Origin: Pseudomonadota bacterium
GTDB taxonomy: Bacteria; Pseudomonadota; Alphaproteobacteria; Rhodospirillales; Casp-alpha2
Length of the DNA: 33,413 nt
Assembly: GCA_022564115.1 (NCBI GenBank)
Contig: JADFMB010000007.1
Location: 1 to 33,413, forward strand
Direction of reading: 5' to 3'
The notes under the pieces were generated by a model. The model saw nothing but the letters and a program-made list of their open reading frames with translations, was not told where the DNA came from and ran no database searches. Position numbers and translations under genes: made by a program. This document shows, one piece after another, positions 26,628 to 33,413 of this stretch. Positions within the stretch are counted from its first letter, which is position 1. Every line of letters starts with the position of its first letter.

Positions 26628-28997
26628 ATGCCGCCCTTGGATGAACAAACCCCAACCCGACAAACCCCGAACGCCGTTTCCACCGCGTTGCCGATCCTCC
26701 GCGAGCTGGAGAAAAAGGTGCTGTGGCTCAGCACCTGGATGATCCACCACGCCAATTACGTGCGTGAAAGCAAGGGCGGGCCCGGCGGGCTTAAGGTCGG
26801 CGGCCACCAGGCGTCGTCGGCCTCGGTGGCGGCGCTGATGACGGCGCTTTACTTCCACGAACTGCGGCCGCAAGACCGGGTCGCCGTCAAGCCACACGCC
26901 AGCCCGGTGTTCCACGCCATCCAGTACCTGTTCGGCAACCAGACGCGGCGCAACCTGGAAAATTTCCGCGCCTTCGGCGGCGCCCAGAGCTACCCGTCGC
27001 GGACCAAGGACACCGACGACGTCGATATCTCCACCGGCTCCGTCGGCCTCGGCCCGGCGATGACCGTGTTCGTGTCCCTGGCCCAGGACTACCTGCGCCG
27101 CCACACCGAAACCGTCCAGGCCCAGGACCCGGGCCGCATGATCGCCATCGTCGGCGACGCCGAAATGGACGAAGGCAACATGTACGAGGCGCTGCTCGAA
27201 GGCCGCAAGCACGATCTCAGGAACTGCTGGTGGATCATCGACTACAACCGCCAAAGCCTCGACGCCGTCGTCTCCGACCGCATGTTCCGCTGGATCGACC
27301 GCACCTTCCGCAACACCGGCTGGACCGTGGTGACGCTGAAATACGGCAAGCGGATGATGGAGGCCTTCAAGCGCCCCGGCGGCAAGGTGCTCAGGAAATG
27401 GATCAACGCCTGCCCCAATGACCTCTATTCGGCGCTGACCTTCCAGGGCGGCGCCCATTGGCGCCGGCAGTTGTGGAACGACATCGGCCATGAAGACGGG
27501 ATCGAGGACCTCCTGCGGTCCACCGACGACGACGCGTTGCAGGACCTGATGACCAACCTCGGCGGCCATTGCCTGGAAACCATCCTCGAGGCCTTCGCCT
27601 CCATAACCGATGACACGCCGGTGTGCTTCATCGCCTATACCATCAAGGGCCACGGCCTGCCGCTGGCCGGCCACAAGGACAACCACGCCGGTATCCTCAA
27701 CGCCGAACAGGTCGATGGCTTCCGCCGAAAGCTGGGAATCGCCGAAGGCGAGGAATGGGACCTCTTCGCCGGGCTGCAGGTTCCGCCCGCCGACATCGAG
27801 CGTTTCCTGGACCAGGCGCCGTTCAATGCCTTCAACGGCGGGCGCCGGAAGACGGCGGCGGCGATCGAGGTGCCGGCGAAGCTTTCATCTCCGGCGATCA
27901 GCGAAAAGGATGCGCCCCTCAGCACCCAGGAAGCCTTCGGGCGGATCCTGTTCGACCTCGCCGGCACCGACGATGCCCTGGGGGAGGCCCTGGCGGAGCG
28001 CATCGTCACCACGTCGCCGGACGTGACTCAATCGACGAACCTGGGCGGCTGGGTCAACCGCCGCGGCATCTTCGCCCGCGACAGGATTCGCGACACCTTC
28101 CGCGACCACCATGTGGCCTCGGTCCAGAAGTGGGCCGCCGACGAGCACGGCCAGCACATCGAGCTCGGCATCGCCGAAAACAACCTGTTCCTGATGCTCG
28201 GCGCGCTCGGATTGTCGCACGAGTTGTTCGGCGAGCGCCTGTTCCCCATCGGCACGGTGTACGACCCGTTCATCCAACGCGGCCTCGATGCGCTCAATTA
28301 CGCGTGCTATCAGGATTCGCGCTTCATGCTGGTGGCGACGCCGTCGGGGTTGTCGCTGGCGCCCGAAGGCGGCGCGCACCAGTCCATCACCACGCCGTTG
28401 ATCGGCATCGGCCAGCCGGGGCTGGCCTGTTTCGAGCCCGCCTTCGCCGACGAACTGGCCCTGATCATGCGCTGGGGGTTCGATTACATGCAGGCCGACG
28501 ACGGCGGCGCTGTCTCCCTGCGCCTGTCCACCCTGCCGCTGGTTCAGCCGAAGCGCAAAATCACCAAGGCCCTTCGCCGCGACATCCTGGCCGGCGCCTA
28601 TTGGCGGGCCAAGCCGGGGCCGAAATCAACCGGCGCCATCATCACTTGCGGCGCGCTGGCGGCCGAGGCCGAAGCCGCCCACGAAAAGCTTTCCGAATCG
28701 GTTGGCGGAATCGGCCTGATGGCGGTGACCTCGCCGGACCGGCTTTACGGGGACTGGCGGCAAAACGGCGGCAAGTCCCATCTGGCGAAGCTGTTGAGCG
28801 GGCTCAGGTCCAGCGCCCGGCTGGTGACCGTATTGGACGGCCACCCGGCGGCGCTGTCGTGGATCGGCGCGGTTGCCGGGCACCGGGTGCGGCCGCTCGG
28901 CGTCGACCGTTTCGGGCAGTGCGGGGACGTGCAAGACCTTTACCGCGCCTACGCCATCGACGCCGAAGCCATCGAGGCGGCCTTTTTGGATTCCTGA
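26628..28997 (+). CDS. Thiamine-diphosphate-dependent 2-oxoacid dehydrogenase E1 component, homodimeric AceE/MdeB-like (transketolase-like)
   Basis: GGHQASSASVAALMTALYF...VDISTGSVGLGPAMTVF...MIAIVGDAEMDEGNMYEALLEGRKHDLRNCWWIIDYNRQSLD...FIAYTIKGHGLPLAGHKDNHAG...IELGIAENNLFLMLGALGLSHELFGERLFPIGTVYDPFIQRGLDAL. Confidence 0.87.
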   Translation: MPPLDEQTPTRQTPNAVSTALPILRELEKKVLWLSTWMIHHANYVRESKGGPGGLKVGGHQASSASVAALMTALYFHELRPQDRVAVKPHASPVFHAIQYLFGNQTRRNLENFRAFGGAQSYPSRTKDTDDVDISTGSVGLGPAMTVFVSLAQDYLRRHTETVQAQDPGRMIAIVGDAEMDEGNMYEALLEGRKHDLRNCWWIIDYNRQSLDAVVSDRMFRWIDRTFRNTGWTVVTLKYGKRMMEAFKRPGGKVLRKWINACPNDLYSALTFQGGAHWRRQLWNDIGHEDGIEDLLRSTDDDALQDLMTNLGGHCLETILEAFASITDDTPVCFIAYTIKGHGLPLAGHKDNHAGILNAEQVDGFRRKLGIAEGEEWDLFAGLQVPPADIERFLDQAPFNAFNGGRRKTAAAIEVPAKLSSPAISEKDAPLSTQEAFGRILFDLAGTDDALGEALAERIVTTSPDVTQSTNLGGWVNRRGIFARDRIRDTFRDHHVASVQKWAADEHGQHIELGIAENNLFLMLGALGLSHELFGERLFPIGTVYDPFIQRGLDALNYACYQDSRFMLVATPSGLSLAPEGGAHQSITTPLIGIGQPGLACFEPAFADELALIMRWGFDYMQADDGGAVSLRLSTLPLVQPKRKITKALRRDILAGAYWRAKPGPKSTGAIITCGALAAEAEAAHEKLSESVGGIGLMAVTSPDRLYGDWRQNGGKSHLAKLLSGLRSSARLVTVLDGHPAALSWIGAVAGHRVRPLGVDRFGQCGDVQDLYRAYAIDAEAIEAAFLDS

Positions 28998-29050
28998 GGG
29001 GGAATTCTGAAATCTAGGAAACGGCGGTGGCCCCGGCGGCGGAGAGGCGT

Positions 29051-29452
29051 TCAGACGTCGGCCTCGCGCCAGTCGCTGGAGCCCAGAAGCCCGGTCAGGT
29101 CCTTGAGCCGCGCCTGCCAGACCTCCAGGTCTTCCGGGTCGGCGTCCTCGTCGCCATCGGCGATCAGCTTTTCGTGCATGGCGACCTGGTTTTCGACGAC
29201 GCCGATCACTTCTTTCAGTTGCGCCTCGGTGATGGCGTTGATGGTCACCTTGCCGTCGAACAGCATGTCGGCCCGGGGCATGGGGTCCAGTTCCTCGAGC
29301 CGCTCATCCAACACCTTCCATTGTTCGTGCCATTCGTTGTAAACCGAACCCTGGGGCGCTTTTTTGCCGGCCAGCTTCTCATCCATGCTACCCATGACGG
29401 CCATGAATTCGTGCACGGTGAATACGAGTTTGTCCAAGGAACGCTCCGCCAA
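29051..29452 (-). CDS. Conserved hypothetical protein
   Basis: 133 aa helical acidic ORF in a gap with no better alternative ORF. Confidence 0.6.
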   Translation of the reverse strand: MAERSLDKLVFTVHEFMAVMGSMDEKLAGKKAPQGSVYNEWHEQWKVLDERLEELDPMPRADMLFDGKVTINAITEAQLKEVIGVVENQVAMHEKLIADGDEDADPEDLEVWQARLKDLTGLLGSSDWREADV

Positions 29453-29566
29453 AAGAGTTTGGGCTCCGGGATATTCCCCAATCGGAGCCTGGGATGCGCT
29501 TTTTAAAGGATCATGCGCCGTGGCTCAACCTCGGATCGAAAAAGGGCCAGGGCCGAGGACAGCCCC

Positions 29567-30466
29567 ATGAGCCCCGCCGACCCCCCCGAACCCCTCCTGG
29601 ATCCCCGAACCCATCCCTACCGGGGCGACATCGCCGCCGACTTCCTGGAAGGCCGCGTCGAATCGGAATCCTTCGTCGCCGGCCGCGAACGCCGCCTGGG
29701 CACCGCCCAATCGGCGGTGATGACCAAGCCGATCACGGCGAATTCGATTTTGGGCGTATTGCAGGCAAGCGAACTTCTGTTCGGCGAGGCGTTCACCGTC
29801 TATGACGAATCCCACGGCTGGGCCTGGGGCCAATGCGGCCACGACGGCCAAGTCGGCTACGTGGCGGCGGCCGACCTTTACGGCAACCTGGCCCAACCGA
29901 CCCATTGGGTGACGGCGGCCCACTCCCTGGTGTTCCCGGACCCGAAGGGCGAATACCCGGCGATGATGTCGGTGTCGATGACGGCCCGGGTTGCGGTCGA
30001 CAAGGAAGAAGGCGAATACGTTCGCCTCGCGTCGGGCGGCTGGATGTTCGGGAATCACCTGGCGCCCCTGGGCGAGATCCGGTCCGATTTCATCGCCACG
30101 GCGCAGGTATTCACCCGCGTGCCCTACCTGTGGGGCGGGCGCGGCGGTCTCGGCATCGACTGTTCGGGGCTGGTGCAGGTGCCCCTGGCGGCGGCCGGCA
30201 TCGCGGTTCCCCGCGATTCCGACCAACAAGCGGACGCCGTCGGCGAGGACATCGAGGTGCCCGAAGACGTTTCCGATTTGCGGCCCGGCGATATTTTGTT
30301 CTTTCCCGGCCACGTCGGCTTCTATTTGGGCTCGGGCGCCTTCCTGCACGCATCGAGTTTCGGCATGATGGTCGCGACGCATACGCTGGCCGAAGTGCTG
30401 GAGCGCATCCATGAGCGCCACGGCACCGGCATCACAAGGGTCAGAAGGGTTAAGGTGGCGGGATGA
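29567..30466 (+). CDS. NlpC/P60 family cell-wall hydrolase with N-terminal SH3-like region
   Basis: VPYLWGGRGGLGIDCSGLVQVPLAAAGIAVPRDSDQQ...LRPGDILFFPGHVGFYLGSGAFLHAS. Start at MSPADPPE after a gagga ribosome binding site. Confidence 0.93.
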   Translation: MSPADPPEPLLDPRTHPYRGDIAADFLEGRVESESFVAGRERRLGTAQSAVMTKPITANSILGVLQASELLFGEAFTVYDESHGWAWGQCGHDGQVGYVAAADLYGNLAQPTHWVTAAHSLVFPDPKGEYPAMMSVSMTARVAVDKEEGEYVRLASGGWMFGNHLAPLGEIRSDFIATAQVFTRVPYLWGGRGGLGIDCSGLVQVPLAAAGIAVPRDSDQQADAVGEDIEVPEDVSDLRPGDILFFPGHVGFYLGSGAFLHASSFGMMVATHTLAEVLERIHERHGTGITRVRRVKVAG

Positions 30467-30822
30467 GGAAACGGCGCACACCGTTCGATTTGATCAGAAG
30501 CGTTTTAGGGACCGGCGTCCTGGTCGTCGCCCTGTTATTCCAGATGCTGCCGTTCTTCCTGCTTCTGGTGGTGATGGCCTATGCCATGGGTGTCACCGGC
30601 GGCGCGATGCTGGTCATCGTCCCCGTCCTCTTGTTGGCGATGATTTTTGCCGCCTGCGGGCTGGCCGCGAAACGCACGCGGCGGCGTTATCCCGCCTGGC
30701 CGCCGCCGATGAGGAGGCGAGCCCGCAGAAGGCCCGTTCGGCCAGCCGCGGTGGCGCTGCTGAAGACCCGAGCCGAGCGTTACCAGGAACTGAGGGACGT
30801 CATGAGGGGCGTTTGGCGGTAG
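30463..30822 (+). CDS. Small hydrophobic (membrane) hypothetical protein
   Basis: 119 aa ORF with 4-bp ATGA overlap to the NlpC/P60 gene and two predicted hydrophobic helices. Confidence 0.55.
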   Translation: MRKRRTPFDLIRSVLGTGVLVVALLFQMLPFFLLLVVMAYAMGVTGGAMLVIVPVLLLAMIFAACGLAAKRTRRRYPAWPPPMRRRARRRPVRPAAVALLKTRAERYQELRDVMRGVWR

Positions 30823-30880
30823 GGCGCCGCCGGCTTTACCTCGGCCGCCGACCATCCGTCTCATAAAATGTCTTGAAAAA

Positions 30881-30930
30881 TGGTACCCCCCGGGGGGACT
30901 CGAACTCACACTCCCTTGCGGGAACGGGAT
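30881..30930 (-). pseudogene. Degenerate 3' half of tRNA-Leu (direct repeat of the 3' half of the tRNA at 32007-32093)
   Basis: tggtaccccccggggggactcgaactcacactcccttgcgggaacgggat aligns to 32007-32055 with 44/50 positions identical by hand alignment. The T-stem is disrupted and homology ends at the anticodon stem. Confidence 0.85.
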
Positions 30931-31015
30931 CGTCCGCTCTCCGCCGCCGAACTCCCGACGAACCGGCTGGCCGACTGTCGTGCCGTGGATCGTAGTCACG
31001 CTCCCCCACGATGTA

Positions 31016-31044
31016 TTTACGATGTGCGCACAATAATGTATATT
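31016..31044 (+). promoter_or_regulatory. Candidate sigma70-type promoter of the TA operon with an operator-like palindrome
   Basis: -35 TTTACG (31016-31021), 17-bp spacer, -10 TATATT (31039-31044). Perfect 10-bp palindrome TGTGCGCACA (31023-31032) lies in the spacer. Confidence 0.6.
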
Positions 31045-31069
31045 GAATGTAGTGACAAAGGAGGATGAC

Positions 31070-31363
31070 ATGCCAAACACCCGTACGGCGGTTCGTGCGG
31101 CCCGGGACGTGAACATCAATCTGCGCGCCAGCCAGAAACAAAGGTCCCTGATCGACCGGGCGGCGGAGGCGCTCGGCAAGAACCGCTCGGACTTCATGCT
31201 TGAAGCCTCCTGCCGGGAAGCGGAGTCGGTTCTGCTCGACCGCCGGTATTTCGCGCTTGACGCCGAGACGTTCAAGGAATTCACGGCGATGCTGGATTCA
31301 CCGCCGGCGACCAACCCGAGGCTGCGCCGTCTGCTGGCCGAGAAGGCGCCCTGGGATCGATGA
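31070..31363 (+). CDS. DUF1778 ribbon-helix-helix antitoxin (TacA-like)
   Basis: RDVNINLRASQKQRSLIDRAAEALGKNRSDFMLEASCREAESVLLDRRYFALDAETFKEFTAMLDSPPATNPRLRRLLAEKAPWD. Preceded by an aaaggagg ribosome binding site. Confidence 0.94.
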   Translation: MPNTRTAVRAARDVNINLRASQKQRSLIDRAAEALGKNRSDFMLEASCREAESVLLDRRYFALDAETFKEFTAMLDSPPATNPRLRRLLAEKAPWDR

Positions 31364-31881
31364 GCGGCGAACAGGACATAAGCGCACCGGAAAAGCTTGA
31401 ACCGAATCACGACTTCTCGTCGTTCGATTCGGGCACGCCGGTTCTGGACGACTGGCTGCGGCGGTGGGCCTTGCCCAATCAGGAGAGCGGCGCGTCGCGG
31501 ACTTACGTGATCCGCGCCGGAAGGCGTGTGGTCGGGTATTACGCTCTGGCGGCCGGGGCGGTCGCACGGGCCGAGGCGACGGGGCGGACCCGGCGAAACA
31601 TGCCGGACCCGGTGCCGGTCATGGTGATCGCCCGCCTCGCCATCGATCGGAGTTGCCAGGGACGCGGCCTCGGCCGGGCGTTGTTGCGCGATGCGGTCCT
31701 GCGCACGATGCAGGCGGCCGACATCGCCGGAATCAGGGCGGTGCTGGTACATGCCATTTCCGAAGACGCCAGGCGATTCTATGAGCGATGCGGGTTTCAG
31801 CCGTCGCCGGTCGATCCCATGACCCTGATGATCACGATGCGGGACGCGGGGCAGGCGCTGATAGGCGGGAACGATACATGA
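31360..31881 (+). CDS. GNAT-family acetyltransferase toxin (TacT-like)
   Basis: GNAT motif ARLAIDRSCQGRGLGRALLRDAVLRTMQAADIAGIRAVLVHAISEDARRFYERCGFQPSPVDPMTLMITM. 4-bp ATGA overlap with the antitoxin gene. Confidence 0.94.
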   Translation: MSGEQDISAPEKLEPNHDFSSFDSGTPVLDDWLRRWALPNQESGASRTYVIRAGRRVVGYYALAAGAVARAEATGRTRRNMPDPVPVMVIARLAIDRSCQGRGLGRALLRDAVLRTMQAADIAGIRAVLVHAISEDARRFYERCGFQPSPVDPMTLMITMRDAGQALIGGNDT

Positions 31882-32006
31882 TCGCGGGCGGTCCGGCGGA
31901 GCGCCCCTCGTCGGTTTGTCTGATGACTGCCCTGTATTTCATGGCCGTCGAATCCTTGACCATCCAAATCATGACGGATACGGCTTTCAGCCGCCGAGGC
32001 GAAGGG

Positions 32007-32093
32007 TGGTGCCCCCGGGGAGAATCGAACTCCCACTCCCTTGCGAGAACGGGATTTTGAATCCCGCGCGTCTACCAATTCCGCCACAGGGGC
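32007..32093 (-). tRNA. tRNA-Leu(CAA)
   Basis: Reverse complement gcccctgtggcggaattggtagacgcgcgggattcaaaatcccgttctcgcaagggagtgggagttcgattctccccgggggcacca folds as a class II tRNA. Anticodon stem CGGGA/TCCCG, loop TTCAAAA (anticodon CAA), long variable arm, T-stem GGGAG/CTCCC, encoded CCA. Confidence 0.97.
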
Positions 32094-32255
32094 TTAACAA
32101 CCGGCCACATCATAGCGGGGCGCGTTGGCCGGTCAACAGGGGCCGTCAACACGCCCGATTCCTCTAAAAATCCGGTGTTTGCCCGGACCCCCTTGCCCTG
32201 CTAAACAGCCCGCGTCCGCTCCGGCCGCCGGAGCGGCGGAAAGGGGAACCGACTC

Positions 32256-32837
32256 TTGCTGCGACGCCTTTACGACTGGACCATGGACCTGGCCCAACAC
32301 CGCCGCGCGATGGCGGCACTGGCCGGGGTGTCGTTCATCGAAAGCTCGGTGTTTCCGATCCCGCCGGATATTTTGATGATTCCGATGGTGCTGGCCAACA
32401 GGGCGCGGGCCTTCCGCATCGCCTTCGTGTGCACCGTGGCGTCGGTCCTGGGCGGGATTCTGGGTTACGCCATCGGCGTTTTCCTGTTCGAGGAAATCGG
32501 CAAGCCGATGCTGGAATTCTATGGCTACGGGCCGAAATTCGCCGAGTTCCAGGACAAATACAACGACTGGGGCGCCTGGGCCGTGTTCATCGCCGGGGTG
32601 ACGCCGTTTCCCTACAAGGTCATTACCATCCTGTCCGGGGTCACGGCGCTTGATATCTTCATCTTCACCGTCGCCTCGGTGGCCGCCCGGGGGCTCCGGT
32701 TCTTCATCGTCGCCGGGCTGTTGTGGCATTTCGGGGAACCGATCCGCACCTTCATCGAAAAACGCCTGGGCCTGCTGTTCGGGCTGTTCTGCGTCCTGCT
32801 GCTGGGTGGCTTCGCCGCCGTAAAGTTCTTATTTTAA
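32256..32837 (+). CDS. DedA/YqaA (VTT domain) family membrane protein
   Basis: IESSVFPIPPDILMIPMVLANRARAFRIAFVCTVASVLGGILGYAIG...AGVTPFPYKVITILSGV. TTG start at 32256; ATG at 32283 is an alternative. Confidence 0.9.
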   Translation: MLRRLYDWTMDLAQHRRAMAALAGVSFIESSVFPIPPDILMIPMVLANRARAFRIAFVCTVASVLGGILGYAIGVFLFEEIGKPMLEFYGYGPKFAEFQDKYNDWGAWAVFIAGVTPFPYKVITILSGVTALDIFIFTVASVAARGLRFFIVAGLLWHFGEPIRTFIEKRLGLLFGLFCVLLLGGFAAVKFLF

Positions 32838-32844
32838 GGACACC

Positions 32845-33369
32845 ATGATTATTGATCCCGCCCGCGTGGACTGGTCCCGGCTGGTTCCTTTCGCCATTCT
32901 GGCCGCCAGCATCGGCGCCCTCGTCACCGCCTATACGGCCGAGTTGGCCTTCGGCATCGAGCCCTGCATCCTTTGCCTTTATCAGCGCATCCCCTATGCC
33001 CTGGCCGGGGCATTGGCGTTGGCGGCGCTGTTGGCGCCCGGGACATGGGGACCGCGGCCAAAGGTGTGGGCGGTGATCGGCGCCGCGGTGGCGTTCCTGG
33101 CCGGGGCTGAAATCGCCTTCTACCACGTCGGCGTCGAGCAGCACTGGTGGCGGTCCCTGGCGTCGTGCGCCGTCGCCGCAAGCGATCCGGAACCCGAGAC
33201 GGTGGAGGAGCTGCGCCGCCTGTTGACCGAGGCCCGGCCGGCCAAGGCCTGCGACGAGGTCGACTGGGCCCTGTTCGGGGTGTCGATGGCGACCTACAAT
33301 GTGGCGGCGTCGCTGGCCCTGGCGGTGGGGTCGTTCTGGGGCGCCGAGAAGATCCGGAGGCAGGCATGA
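32845..33369 (+). CDS. Disulfide bond formation protein B family
   Basis: IEPCILCLYQRIPYALAG (CXXC), EIAFYHVGVEQHWW, periplasmic cysteines (ASCAV, KAC). Confidence 0.9.
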   Translation: MIIDPARVDWSRLVPFAILAASIGALVTAYTAELAFGIEPCILCLYQRIPYALAGALALAALLAPGTWGPRPKVWAVIGAAVAFLAGAEIAFYHVGVEQHWWRSLASCAVAASDPEPETVEELRRLLTEARPAKACDEVDWALFGVSMATYNVAASLALAVGSFWGAEKIRRQA

Positions 33370-33413
33370 GCACGGCCCGAAAAACGAAAAAGCGGAAAGC
33401 GAAAAAGCCAAAA
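33366..33413 (+). CDS. Start of a downstream gene, truncated at window edge
   Basis: ATGA overlap with the dsbB-type gene stop codon. Reads MSTARKTKKRKAKKPK; product not identifiable. Confidence 0.45.
   Translation, partial: MSTARKTKKRKAKKPK

Noticed and set aside
30880-31068. + strand ORF beginning MVPPGGTRTHTPLRERDRPL
   Set aside because: Antisense translation of the tRNA-Leu 3' fragment, the same artefact type as at 32007-32093.
30535-31752. 405-aa minus-strand ORF spanning the TA operon and neighbouring genes
   Set aside because: Runs antisense through the TA genes and the membrane-protein gene; no domain signal.
31797-32087. Minus-strand ORF containing MAELVDARDSKSRSRKGVGVRFSPGAP
   Set aside because: Classic spurious translation of a tRNA gene (here tRNA-Leu).
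1-33413. CRISPR arrays, rRNA operons, insertion sequences, prophage genes
   Set aside because: No regularly spaced direct repeats, rRNA sequence, transposase or phage structural genes were found on reading; the tandem repeats listed have no spacers.

Overview
GC-rich chromosomal window from an alphaproteobacterium, probably Rhodospirillales-like by gene content and order (lineage is inference). Most of it is conserved housekeeping sequence. From left to right: partial M23-like gene, xseA, purD, DUF1244, a conserved hypothetical; then tadA, an rluB-type pseudouridine synthase, rsmD, a methyltransferase-like gene; then the minus-strand block ribF, ileS, lspA, DUF3035 lipoprotein, M16/M16 peptidase pair, pgi, mutL. 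Further right are MaoC, M23 peptidase, a flavin/2Fe-2S reductase followed by a diiron ferritin-like protein and a GT2, DUF547, Lrp/AsnC divergent from an AceE/MdeB-like E1, NlpC/P60, DedA/YqaA and DsbB. The most notable accessory region is 30881-32093. There a DUF1778-GNAT (TacAT-like) toxin-antitoxin pair lies between an intact tRNA-Leu(CAA) and a degenerate 50-bp direct repeat of that tRNA's 3' half, as expected for a minimal tRNA-integrated islet that has lost its integrase. Other items worth a look: an AT-rich HNH endonuclease islet next to a 10-bp tandem repeat, a small protein resembling a recombinase core-binding domain with a histone-like basic tail, a diiron protein/reductase pair, a nested dyad in the Lrp/E1 divergent promoter, palindromes in an AT-rich tadA/rluB intergenic region, and a G-run cluster. 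No clearly new multi-gene system was found. All family assignments come from reading the sequences, without database searches.
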